From Planctomycetota bacterium (GTDB lineage: Bacteria > Planctomycetota > UBA1135 > GCA-002686595): a stretch of DNA of 64,000 nt. The position numbers and the translations under genes are program-made. The stretch covers positions 1-64,000 of the forward strand of contig JAIOPM010000004.1 in assembly GCA_021413885.1 (NCBI GenBank), written 5' to 3'. The notes beneath the pieces were generated by a model. That model was not told the DNA's origin. It made no database searches and saw only the letters and a list, made by a program, of their open reading frames with translations. Each line of letters begins with the position of its first letter. The stretch's first letter is position 1. Positions 42,072 to 49,983 of this stretch are shown piece by piece.

Positions 42072-42806
42072 TCAGCGCAGGAGGATGTCCGAGATCGACT
42101 CGCGGCGCGTGAAGGCCTCGCGCGTGCCGCGCAGGGCGAGGAAGAGGTAGACGTGCGGCGCCGCGAACGCGATCCACAGCAGTGAGCGAGCCCAGCTCGA
42201 GAGCTTCTCCCGCGCGCCGATCCAATCCGCGAGCGGACGATCGAGCATCAGTCCGAAGAGCGGCAGCAGCACGAACACGCCGAGCTGCACGCCGAACAGC
42301 ACGCGCGTCGAGCGCCACTGCGTGCGCACCGAACGGAAGTTCGACGGCGGAACGAGCGCGAGCATCCCCATCGAGAGCATCAGTCCGCCCGCGCCGGCGA
42401 GCACCGCTCGCGCGGTATCGCCACCGGCGCTGTCGAACCAGCCGAGCACCGCCGCGGCGCGCAGCAACCACTCGACGCTCCACAGCAACGCCGCGACGCC
42501 GAGCCACGAGGAGACGTGCCCTGCCTGTTGAGCGCGCGACACGAGCCACGTCGCGTAGACGAACGCCGCCGCGCCGATCAGGCCGAACCAGCTCGCGATC
42601 AAGTGAACTTGCAGTCCCGCAACCCACTTCGCGAGCACATCGAACGAGAGCAGCGCCGGCACTCCGACCGCGAGCACGACGACCGCGAAGCCGTTCGCTT
42701 GCCAGGGCAGCGCCATGCGCAGCACGCGACGGAACGAGTCGGGGCCGGTCACGCGGGCCGGATCGTGACGCACTGCTCCGGCGCGGTCAATTCGCGGCGC
42801 GCTCAC
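42072..42806 (-). CDS. Multi-span membrane protein of unknown function
   Basis: A 244-residue integral membrane protein with about six spans (for example NGFAVVVLAVGVPALLSFDV, LIASWFGLIGAAAFVYATWL and AVLAGAGGLMLSMGMLALVP). A second ATG at about 42716 would shorten it by 30 residues and remove an arginine-rich N-terminus; either start is possible. I do not recognise a family. It is divergent from glnA. Confidence 0.55.
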   Translation of the reverse strand: MSAPRIDRAGAVRHDPARVTGPDSFRRVLRMALPWQANGFAVVVLAVGVPALLSFDVLAKWVAGLQVHLIASWFGLIGAAAFVYATWLVSRAQQAGHVSSWLGVAALLWSVEWLLRAAAVLGWFDSAGGDTARAVLAGAGGLMLSMGMLALVPPSNFRSVRTQWRSTRVLFGVQLGVFVLLPLFGLMLDRPLADWIGAREKLSSWARSLLWIAFAAPHVYLFLALRGTREAFTRRESISDILLR

Positions 42807-42899
42807 GACGCGTCGCGAACGCCGCCGAGCGGTCGCGGACGCAACGCGCCGCGCACCAGGCTCTTAGCGAGGGCGGCGCCGGCTGGGGCGTCCGCCTGC

Positions 42900-42927
42900 T
42901 TGACATAAAGTCGCCAGCTTTTAGGCT
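42900..42927 (+). promoter_or_regulatory. Possible sigma-70-type promoter of glnA
   Basis: A TTGACA -35 box at 42900-42905 is followed 16 bases later by TAGGCT at 42922-42927 as a -10. This lies about 95 bases upstream of glnA. The leader contains an inverted repeat (taggctt at 42922-42928, complement at 42964-42970) that could fold in the transcript. No GlnR-, NtrC- or riboswitch-like element was recognised. Confidence 0.4.
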
Positions 42928-43022
42928 TCATGCGCCGCGTTTTAGTCTCCAGGACGAGACCTCAAGCCTAGCCGACGCCCTCTCCAGGCAAATCCCGACC
43001 TCCCGAGCCGGATCCGACCCCC

Positions 43023-44459
43023 ATGGAAACCGTACCCCTGCGCGACTTCCTCGAAATCCCGTACGACCAGCTCGAGGAGATGAACCTCGCCGCGAAACAA
43101 CAGCGTCTCGACCGCGTCGATCCGGACAAGGTGCGCAAGGAGCGCGTCAAGTACCTCGAGACCGAGAAGCGCATCAAGGCGGTCACCGTGTGCTTCACCG
43201 ACCTCGAAGGTCGGATGCACATGCTCGACTACGACAAGAAGTTCCTGCTGAAGAGCTACGACAACCTGACCTTCGACGGTTCGTCGATCCGCGGCTTCTC
43301 CCAGCAAGCCGAGAGCGATCTGCGCCTCGCGATCGACTGGGCCGCGTTCTACTGGTTGCCGTCGGACGTCTTCGGCACCGGCAAGGTGCTCGTCTTCGGC
43401 GAAGTGCTCGGTCGCGACGGTCAGCCGTACGAAGGTGACATGCGCGGTCGGCTCAAGCAGTACCTCGCGAAGCTCCACGCGAAGTCCGGCCACACCTGCT
43501 ACGCGGCGAACGAGATCGAGGGCTTCCTCTTCAAGGGCCGCGACGCCGAGCGTCACTTCGACGAGACCGGCAAGTTCGAATACTGCTCGACCGGCGGGTA
43601 CTACCACTCGCTGCCGAGCGATCCGCTGCGCAAGTTCATCGACGCGTCGGCGGAAGCGCAGCGCGCGATGGGCTTCGCGAACGAGAAGGATCACCCGGAA
43701 GTCGCGCCGTCGCAGTTCGAGATGAACTTCTCCTACTCGGAAGCGCTGATCGCGTCGGATCAGTTCCAGCTCTACAAGCTGCTCTGCCGCCAAGTCGCCG
43801 CGAAGATGGACATGACGGCGTCCTTCCTGCCGAAGCCGGTCGTCGGCATCAACGGCAGCGGCGCGCACACCAACATCTCGGTCGGCAAGGCCGGCAAGAA
43901 CCTCTTCTTCGAGAAGGGCGGACAGGACGGCGTTTCGAAGCTCGCGTGGGAGTTCATCGATCGCATCCTCGCGAGCGGTTCGGACATCTGCCTCGTCCTC
44001 AACCCGAGCGTCAACGCGTACCGTCGCCTCGATCCGCACTTCGAAGCGCCGAACCAGATCAAGGTCAGCCCGATCGACCGCGGCTCGATGATCCGCATCC
44101 CGCTCGGCAACGAGAAGAGCGCGCGGATCGAAGTGCGCTCGGTCGGACCGGACACCAACATCTACCAGACGCTGTACACGCTCTTCCGCACCGGCTTCGA
44201 AGGCCCGAACGGCGAGAAGGACGAGGCGAAGCGCGCGCGCACGCGTTTCCTGCCCGACAACATCTTCGACTCCATTCGCCTCTTCAAGCAGAGCAAGTGG
44301 GCCCTCGACCTCTTCGGCGAGAACGTCCACGCGAAGTTCGCGGAGCTCAAGCTCGCGTCCGCCGAGCGTTGCCCGAAGGCGCTGGGCACGATGGTCAAGG
44401 CCGGCGAAGTCCAGTTCCACCACGAGGTCACGAACCAGTACCTCTGGAACCACTTCTAG
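43023..44459 (+). CDS. glnA: Type I glutamine synthetase
   Basis: A 478-residue glutamine synthetase, which makes glutamine from glutamate, ammonia and ATP in the cytoplasm. GSI landmarks are present: FDGSSIRGF, the metal-site glutamates in NEIEGFLF, EVAPSQFEMNFSYSEAL, G-I-N-G-S-G-A-H-T-N, NPSVNAYRRLDPHFEAPNQI and the arginine-rich RIPLGNEKSARIEVRS. Length matches GSI (about 470 residues). Differences from the classical enzyme are the loss of the second histidine in the G-S-G-x-H-x-H segment (here Asn), and no clear N-L-Y-D-L adenylylation tyrosine near the end. Regulation by adenylylation is therefore doubtful. Confidence 0.9.
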   Translation: METVPLRDFLEIPYDQLEEMNLAAKQQRLDRVDPDKVRKERVKYLETEKRIKAVTVCFTDLEGRMHMLDYDKKFLLKSYDNLTFDGSSIRGFSQQAESDLRLAIDWAAFYWLPSDVFGTGKVLVFGEVLGRDGQPYEGDMRGRLKQYLAKLHAKSGHTCYAANEIEGFLFKGRDAERHFDETGKFEYCSTGGYYHSLPSDPLRKFIDASAEAQRAMGFANEKDHPEVAPSQFEMNFSYSEALIASDQFQLYKLLCRQVAAKMDMTASFLPKPVVGINGSGAHTNISVGKAGKNLFFEKGGQDGVSKLAWEFIDRILASGSDICLVLNPSVNAYRRLDPHFEAPNQIKVSPIDRGSMIRIPLGNEKSARIEVRSVGPDTNIYQTLYTLFRTGFEGPNGEKDEAKRARTRFLPDNIFDSIRLFKQSKWALDLFGENVHAKFAELKLASAERCPKALGTMVKAGEVQFHHEVTNQYLWNHF

Positions 44460-44478
44460 TCGGAAGCGAGAAATCAGC

Positions 44479-44513
44479 GCGGCGGCGTCGAGCTTCGAGC
44501 TCGGCGCCGCCGC
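44479..44513. terminator. Hairpin terminator between glnA and speA
   Basis: A perfect 9-bp stem (gcggcggcg at 44479-44487, complement at 44505-44513) encloses a smaller 5-bp hairpin (gagct/agctc). It lies 20 bases after the glnA stop and 23 bases before the end of the convergent speA gene. It can serve both strands. T-tracts are weak. Confidence 0.6.
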
Positions 44514-44535
44514 TTCGTTCTCGACCGGACCGCGA

Positions 44536-46542
44536 TCAGGGCTGCGGTTGCGGCTGCGGCGTGATCTCGACCTGGGGCAAAGCGGCGTTCGTCGTCCCCG
44601 GTCCCGGTGTCGTCGGATCGACGGTGTCCTTCTCGCGCGCGAGGTACGTGTAGCTCTGCAAGCCCGCCTCGTACGCGCGTTGCAGGCGCGCGGATTCCTC
44701 GATCGTCATCCGGCCCTCCTCGAGCGAACGCTCGATGTGTCGGCGCAGACGCGTGAGGACGTCCTGCTCGAAGTACTCGACGTACGAGAGCACCTCTTCG
44801 GTGCGATCGCCGCGCACGACGTGCGTCAGACGCGGACGACCTTGCTCGTCGATGTCGACGTGCACGATGTTCGGATCGCCGAACAGGTTGTGCATGTCGC
44901 CGAGGATCTCTTGGTACGCGCCGACCAGGAAGAAGCCGACGTAGTAGGGCTCGTTCGAACGCAGCGGGTGCAGCTCGAGCGTGCGCTTGACGTCGCGGAG
45001 ATCGATGAAGCGATCGACCTTGCCGTCGGAGTCGCACGTGATGTCGGCGAGCACCGCGTGACGCGTCGGTTGCTCGTTCAAACGATGGAGCGGCAGCACC
45101 GGGAACAACTGGTGGATCGCCCACGCATCGGGCAGCGACTGGAACACCGAGAAGTTCAGGAAGTACGTGTCCGCCATGTCGCGTTCGAGGTTCGCGAGGT
45201 CGTCGGGGACGTACGGTTGCTCGCGCACGATGCGGAGGATCTTCTGGCAGGTGCGCCAGAAGAACTCTTCGACGCGCGCGCGTTCGCGCAGCGTGATCTG
45301 CCCGACGTTGAAGAGCACCATCGCTTCGTCGCGCAGTTGCAGCGCGTCGTGGTAGCTCTCCTGGTAGTTCTTCGCGGTGACGCCGTCGCACACGGCCTGC
45401 GCGTTCTTGAGGATCTCCTTGTCGTCCTCCTCGTCGTTCAACGGCACCGGGTTGGCGGCGGCGGCGTTGTCGCTGACGCCGAGCACTTCGGCGACCAGCA
45501 CGGCGTGGTGGGCGGTCAGGGCCCGGCCCGATTCGGTGACGATCGCGGGCTCGGGGATGGCGGCTTCGCGGCACGCTTCGGAGATGTGGTAGACGACGTC
45601 GCGCGCGTACTCGGCGAGCGAGTAGTTCATCGACGACTCGAAGTTGGTCGACGAGCCGTCGTAGTCGATGCCGAGGCCGCCGCCGACGTCGAGGAACTTG
45701 ATCCGGCAACCCATCTCGGTGAGGTCGATCAACGTGCGCGTCGCTTCGCGCAGCGCGTTCTTGATCGCGCGGATGTCGGTGACTTGGCTGCCGACGTGGA
45801 AGTGCAGGAGCTCGAGGCACTGCAGCTTGTTCTGCTTGTCGAGCGTCTCGACCACCTCGACGATCTGCCGCGTCGTCAGACCGAACTTCGAACGGTCGCC
45901 GCCGGATTCGCTCCAGCGTCCCGAACCACGGCCGCCGAGTTTCGTGCGCACGCCGATCGCCGGCCGGATGCCGAGGCGATCGGAGACCTTGAGGATCGTC
46001 GCGAGCTCGCTGTACTTCTCGACGACGATGATCGGGTAGATGCCGAGCTTCGACGAGAGCAACGCGGTCTCGATGTACTCCTCGTCCTTGTAGCCGTTGC
46101 ACAAGAGGAGCGAACCGCCGTCCGCCTGCAGCGCGACCGCCGCGAGCAGCTCGGGCTTCGATCCGACCTCGAGGCCGGTGCCGTGCTTGCGGCCTTCCTC
46201 GAGCAGCGACTCGACGACGTGCCGCTGTTGGTTGACCTTGATCGGATAGACGCCGCGGTAGGGGCCTTGGTAGTTGAACTCCGCGCGAGCGGCGTTGAAC
46301 GCGAGGTTGAGCTCGCGCACGCGCGAACGCAGGATCCCGTCGAACCGCAACAGCAGCGGCGTCTCGATGCCGCGGCGTTGGATCTGACCGATCAACTTGT
46401 GGAGGTCGATCCCGATCGGGCCGTTGTTCTGGCTGTCGACCACTGCCTCCACGTTGCCTTCGGAGTTGATGCGGAAGTATCCGCAGCTCCATTTGGCAAC
46501 GTTGTAGAGGCCTTCACCGTCTAGGTGTGTCCAGGGCGCCAT
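44536..46542 (-). CDS. speA: Biosynthetic arginine decarboxylase
   Basis: A 668-residue PLP enzyme of the SpeA family, converting arginine to agmatine for polyamine synthesis. The start MAPWTHLDGEGLYNVAKWSC, the lysine-bearing YPIKVNQQRHVVESLLEEGR segment, GLEVGSKPELLAA, HFHVGSQVTDI and LDVGGGLGIDYDG all match the family. The C-terminal region carries SNEPYYVGFFLVGAYQEILG. Length fits (about 630-660 residues) apart from an added Q-P-repeat tail (ending QPQPQP). It is convergent with glnA and divergent from the dehydratase at 46641. No agmatinase or agmatine deiminase gene is nearby. Confidence 0.95.
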   Translation of the reverse strand: MAPWTHLDGEGLYNVAKWSCGYFRINSEGNVEAVVDSQNNGPIGIDLHKLIGQIQRRGIETPLLLRFDGILRSRVRELNLAFNAARAEFNYQGPYRGVYPIKVNQQRHVVESLLEEGRKHGTGLEVGSKPELLAAVALQADGGSLLLCNGYKDEEYIETALLSSKLGIYPIIVVEKYSELATILKVSDRLGIRPAIGVRTKLGGRGSGRWSESGGDRSKFGLTTRQIVEVVETLDKQNKLQCLELLHFHVGSQVTDIRAIKNALREATRTLIDLTEMGCRIKFLDVGGGLGIDYDGSSTNFESSMNYSLAEYARDVVYHISEACREAAIPEPAIVTESGRALTAHHAVLVAEVLGVSDNAAAANPVPLNDEEDDKEILKNAQAVCDGVTAKNYQESYHDALQLRDEAMVLFNVGQITLRERARVEEFFWRTCQKILRIVREQPYVPDDLANLERDMADTYFLNFSVFQSLPDAWAIHQLFPVLPLHRLNEQPTRHAVLADITCDSDGKVDRFIDLRDVKRTLELHPLRSNEPYYVGFFLVGAYQEILGDMHNLFGDPNIVHVDIDEQGRPRLTHVVRGDRTEEVLSYVEYFEQDVLTRLRRHIERSLEEGRMTIEESARLQRAYEAGLQSYTYLAREKDTVDPTTPGPGTTNAALPQVEITPQPQPQP

Positions 46543-46640
46543 CGTCGTCTCGGGTTCTCCTTTCGAGGCCGGTAGTATAGGCAGGTCTCGAGCGCGCGAC
46601 GTACCTCGACTCGCGACCTTTCTTCAGCGAACCGAGATCG

Positions 46641-47627
46641 ATGACTCCGACGCACTTCCTCCAACGCATCCGGGTGAGCGACGCGGCCGCGCGTTTGAAG
46701 GGTGTCGTCAAGCGCACGCCGCTCGCGCCGTTCGACGCCGCGGACGAGCGCGTCGAGCTCCGCCTGAAGCTCGAATGCCTGCAGGAAACCGGCGCTTTCA
46801 AGGCGCGCGGCGCGTGGAACCAGATCTCGCAGCTCTCCGACGCCGAGCGCGAGGCCGGCGTCGTCACGTTGAGCTCCGGCAACCACGGCAAGGCCCTCGC
46901 GTGGGCCGCCGCTCGCGCCGGCGTGCGCGCGACGATCGTGATGCCGCACGACGCCTACCCGAACAAGATCCAGGCTTGCCGCGACTTCGGCGCCGAAGTC
47001 GTGCTCGCGCCGAGCCGCAACGCGTGCGACGAGCTGTGCGCCGAACGCGTGCGCGCCGGAGCGACGCTCGTCCATCCTTACGACGCCGAGCGCACCGCCC
47101 AAGGCGCCGGCACGGTTGGTCTCGAGATCGCCGAAGACTGGCCCGAGGTCGACGTCGTCGTCACGCCTGTCGGCGGCGGGGGACTCGCGTCGGGAGTCGC
47201 GCTCGCGATTCGTCAGGCGCTCGGGAGTCGACCGGCGATCGTCGGCGTCGAGCCCGAGGGCTCGGCGACGCTCGCCGCCGGCGTCGCGCGCGGCGAGCCG
47301 GTCCACTTGGTCAACTCGAGCGCGGTGCAAGGCCTTTGTCCGCCGTACTCGGGCGCGTTGAACATCGCGGTCGCGAAGGAGACGGGGCTCGAGCTCGTCG
47401 CGCTCTCCGACGCGCAGATCCTCGCGGCGCAAGCGGTGTTGGTGCGCGTCGGCGGTTGGGTGGTCGAGCCCGCGGGCTCCGCCGCGTTCGCCGTCGTCCG
47501 CGAACGAGCTCTGCCCGCGCGTCTCTACGCCGGCCGCAACGCGCAGAACAAGTTGCGCGTCGCCTGCATCGTCTCCGGCGGCAACCCGGATCCCGCACAA
47601 CTCGCGCAGGTGCGGAGCGGAGCGTGA
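46641..47627 (+). CDS. PLP-dependent threonine/serine dehydratase (no regulatory domain)
   Basis: A 328-residue fold-type II PLP enzyme. The cofactor lysine lies in GAFKARGAWNQIS, the substrate-loop motif is LSSGNHGKALAWAA, and the phosphate-binding glycines are TPVGGGGLASGVALA. There is no C-terminal ACT-like regulatory domain, so it resembles catabolic TdcB/serine-threonine dehydratases or the serine racemase-like group rather than full-length IlvA. It should deaminate threonine and/or serine to 2-oxobutyrate or pyruvate. The ATG at 46641 follows the divergent speA start by about 100 bases. Confidence 0.85.
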   Translation: MTPTHFLQRIRVSDAAARLKGVVKRTPLAPFDAADERVELRLKLECLQETGAFKARGAWNQISQLSDAEREAGVVTLSSGNHGKALAWAAARAGVRATIVMPHDAYPNKIQACRDFGAEVVLAPSRNACDELCAERVRAGATLVHPYDAERTAQGAGTVGLEIAEDWPEVDVVVTPVGGGGLASGVALAIRQALGSRPAIVGVEPEGSATLAAGVARGEPVHLVNSSAVQGLCPPYSGALNIAVAKETGLELVALSDAQILAAQAVLVRVGGWVVEPAGSAAFAVVRERALPARLYAGRNAQNKLRVACIVSGGNPDPAQLAQVRSGA

Positions 47628-47675
47628 GGCCTCTCGACGACGTCGCGAGCATTCGAAGTTGACGAGGTCGTTGCG

Positions 47676-48002
47676 ATGTTCGGCGGCTTGAGCGCGAAGC
47701 CCGCGACCGCGGGTCTGCTCGCGCTCGCCGGCGTTGCGTGGAGCGTCGCGCTCGCGCGCGGCGAGAGGCCGATGACGCTCGAGCGCACCGGCCCGATCGC
47801 GTTCTTCGTGATCGCGAGCTTCGGCGGCGCGGTCGCGGTGTGGATCGCGCACAAGCGCGCGGCCCCGGCGACGGCGACCGACGCCGAGCCCTCCGATCCG
47901 AACGGCGTCTTCGTCGGCGCCGCGCTCTTCGGGTGCGTTTCGTTCGTCGGCGCGTTGCTCGTGCTGTTCGCGGGCGACTTCGTGGAGCGTTACCTCGATT
48001 GA
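47676..48002 (+). CDS. Small membrane protein with three hydrophobic segments
   Basis: A 108-residue protein with spans near residues 12-27, 40-57 and 78-99, and a cytoplasmic or external acidic loop (ATATDAEPSDPNG). I do not recognise the family. It is part of a plus-strand run: it follows the dehydratase by 48 bases, and its stop overlaps the likely start of the next gene. Confidence 0.55.
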   Translation: MFGGLSAKPATAGLLALAGVAWSVALARGERPMTLERTGPIAFFVIASFGGAVAVWIAHKRAAPATATDAEPSDPNGVFVGAALFGCVSFVGALLVLFAGDFVERYLD

Positions 48003-48298
48003 GCGACCAAGTGCACGAGACGTGGTGGGTGTTGCGGCCGCTTCCGCGTCGGCTGCGAGTCGCGCTCTGGATCGGCGGCACCCTCGTCGGCGTGTGGTGG
48101 CTCGTGAGCTACGGCTGGCCGGTGACGCGGCAACTCTTCACCGAAGGCGCGCCGCCGCCGCAGGTCCGCGACTTCGCGATCTATGGGCTCGGCCTCGCCG
48201 TGGTCGGTTTCTTCGCGCTGATCGCCGGCGGAGTGTGGGTGTTCCTGAAGTTGCAGAGCGAGTTCAAGAAGCTCCACGAAGAGGATTCGAAGCGATGA
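47999..48298 (+). CDS. Small two-span membrane protein
   Basis: About 99 residues, with two hydrophobic spans (RVALWIGGTLVGVWWLVSYG and FAIYGLGLAVVGFFALIAGG) and a charged tail (EFKKLHEEDSKR). The start is uncertain: TTG at 47999 overlaps the upstream stop by four bases, while GTG at 48011 would give 95 residues. Its stop overlaps the trmJ start by four bases, so the two are probably translationally coupled. No family was recognised. Confidence 0.5.
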   Translation: MSDQVHETWWVLRPLPRRLRVALWIGGTLVGVWWLVSYGWPVTRQLFTEGAPPPQVRDFAIYGLGLAVVGFFALIAGGVWVFLKLQSEFKKLHEEDSKR

Positions 48299-49101
48299 AA
48301 CGTGTCGTGCTCGTGCGACCGACCGGTCCGCGCAACGTCGGCGGCGTGATGCGCGCCGTGGCGAACTTCGGGCCGGCCGAGCTGTGGCTCGTGCGCCCCG
48401 AGCGCCCGTCGATGTTGATCCATCCGGACTTCGATCAGATGTCCCACGGCGTCGAGAACGTGCGCGAACGCATCCGCGTCGTCGATTCGCTCGACGAGGC
48501 GCTCTCCGAGTGCAACCTGACGATCGGCTTCACCGCGCGACCGCGCGGCGAACGCTGGCGCGCCGATTGGCGCGAGATGGTCGAAGAGACGAGGCCGACG
48601 GCGCTCGCCGAGGATCAACGTCTCGCGCTCGTCTTCGGCAGCGAGTGGAACGGCCTGACCGACGACGAACTCGATCGCTGCCAACACGCGTCGCGCTTGC
48701 CGACGGCCGAGGAGCACACGTCGCTCAACCTCGCGGTCGCGGCGAGCATCGTGCTCTACACGCTCTTCGAAGGCCGCGGTTCGTACCGTCACGAAGGCGG
48801 CGCGCGGATGCTCTCGTTCGAGGAGCGCGCTTTCTTGAAGCAGCACCTGATCGCAGTGCTCGCGCACAAAGTCGCCCGCGGCGACGCGACCGTTCGCGAC
48901 GTCGAAGCGTCGATCGAACGCGTCTTCTCCCGCGCGCCGCTCGAGAGCCGTGACGCGCGTGCGTGGCACAAGCTGATGCGCGCGCTCGGCAGCGACCTCG
49001 AGCCCTCCGACTTCGACCTCCAGCCGAATCAGAAGGGCGAACGTCGCGACGGCGCCCTCGAGCGCAATCGGAAGAAGCGCGAGCCGGGAAGCGAGCGCTA
49101 G
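48295..49101 (+). CDS. trmJ: TrmJ-like tRNA/rRNA 2'-O-methyltransferase (SPOUT)
   Basis: A 268-residue SpoU/SPOUT enzyme. Motif 1 is VLVRPTGPRNVGGVMRAVAN, motif 2 is LALVFGSEWNGLTDDELDRC, and motif 3 is A-E-E-H-T-S-L-N-L-A-V-A-A-S-I-V-L-Y, the trefoil-knot SAM site. Proteins of the TrmJ/LasT group methylate ribose 2'-OH, for TrmJ at position 32 of the tRNA anticodon loop. The C-terminal 70 residues are a helical extension with a charged tail, probably RNA-binding. The ATG overlaps the stop of the preceding membrane-protein gene. Confidence 0.85.
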   Translation: MKRVVLVRPTGPRNVGGVMRAVANFGPAELWLVRPERPSMLIHPDFDQMSHGVENVRERIRVVDSLDEALSECNLTIGFTARPRGERWRADWREMVEETRPTALAEDQRLALVFGSEWNGLTDDELDRCQHASRLPTAEEHTSLNLAVAASIVLYTLFEGRGSYRHEGGARMLSFEERAFLKQHLIAVLAHKVARGDATVRDVEASIERVFSRAPLESRDARAWHKLMRALGSDLEPSDFDLQPNQKGERRDGALERNRKKREPGSER

Positions 49102-49110
49102 AATCCCACG

Positions 49111-49689
49111 ATGGTTCGCCTCAACCGCATCTACACGAAGTCCGGCGACGACGGCACGACCGGGCTCGGCGACGGAACGCGTCTGCCGAAACATCACCTG
49201 CGCATCCAGTCGTACGGCACCGTCGACGAGACGTCGTCGGTGATCGGGCTCGCGTTAGTCGGCGGCGTCGAAGAACCGCTCGCGGCGCGTTTGAAGACGA
49301 TCCAGAACGATCTCTTCGACGTCGGCGCGGATCTCTGCGTGCCCGGCGCGGCGGGGGAGAAGCTGCGGATCACCGCGGACTACACCGCGCGGATGGAGCG
49401 TTGGATCGACGACGTCAACGACAAGCTCGCGCCGCTCAATTCGTTCGTGCTGCCGGGCGGGCGTCCCGCCGCGGCGTGGTTGCACTTGGCGCGCACGGTG
49501 TGCCGGCGCGCGGAGCGTTTGGTCACCGAACTCGCGACGCTCGACGGCGAGCACGATCGCGTCAACCCCGAGGTCGTGCGCTACCTCAATCGTCTGTCCG
49601 ACCTGTTGTTCGTCTACTCGCGCGCCGCGAACGACGGCGGCAAGCTCGACGTGCTGTGGAAGCCGGGCGCCGGACGGGGCGCGCAGTGA
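49111..49689 (+). CDS. PduO-type ATP:cob(I)alamin adenosyltransferase
   Basis: A 192-residue helical-bundle enzyme that transfers the adenosyl group of ATP to cob(I)alamin, giving coenzyme B12. The ATP-binding N-terminus is IYTKSGDDGTTGLGDGTRLP, followed by the R-I-Q-S-Y-G-T-V-D-E-T-S-S segment and, further on, FVLPGGRPAAAWLHLARTVC and R-R-A-E-R. All are PduO/EutT-type landmarks. There is no cobalamin riboswitch or B12 gene next to it. It starts 9 bases after trmJ, and its stop overlaps the acylphosphatase start. Confidence 0.9.
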   Translation: MVRLNRIYTKSGDDGTTGLGDGTRLPKHHLRIQSYGTVDETSSVIGLALVGGVEEPLAARLKTIQNDLFDVGADLCVPGAAGEKLRITADYTARMERWIDDVNDKLAPLNSFVLPGGRPAAAWLHLARTVCRRAERLVTELATLDGEHDRVNPEVVRYLNRLSDLLFVYSRAANDGGKLDVLWKPGAGRGAQ

Positions 49690-49979
49690 CCGCGATCGCG
49701 CGGCGCGTCGGGATCCGCGGACTCGTGCAGGGCGTCGGCTTCCGCTATCACACGCTCGATCGAGCGCGCACGCTCGGCCTGGTCGGTTGGGTGCGCAATC
49801 GTCTCGACGGCACGGTCGAAGCGTGGGTCCAAGGCGACGAAGCTCGCGTCGCGGAGATGCTCGCGTGGCTGAAGGGCGGTCCGCGCGCCGCGCGGGTCGA
49901 GCGCCTCGACGTCGACGAAGAAACGCCGGGCGCGTTCGTGACGTTCGAGATCCGACGCGGTCACTTGTCCGCGTCGTGA
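49686..49979 (+). CDS. acyP: Acylphosphatase
   Basis: A 97-residue acylphosphatase that hydrolyses carboxyl-phosphate anhydrides. The family signature G-L-V-Q-G-V-G-F-R-Y-H-T carries the catalytic arginine near residue 20, and the asparagine is in L-V-G-W-V-R-N-R-L-D-G-T-V. Start is a GTG overlapping the upstream stop by four bases. Its end is only 4 bases from the convergent hybrid-kinase gene. Length (about 90-100 residues) is normal. Confidence 0.9.
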   Translation: MTAIARRVGIRGLVQGVGFRYHTLDRARTLGLVGWVRNRLDGTVEAWVQGDEARVAEMLAWLKGGPRAARVERLDVDEETPGAFVTFEIRRGHLSAS

Positions 49980-49983
49980 GTTC

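Noticed and set aside
42906..43022. Glutamine riboswitch or GlnR site before glnA
   Set aside because: The leader has one short inverted repeat but no sequence resembling known glutamine aptamers or regulator sites.
49090..49110. Cobalamin riboswitch before the adenosyltransferase
   Set aside because: Only nine bases separate it from trmJ; there is no room and no B12-box sequence.
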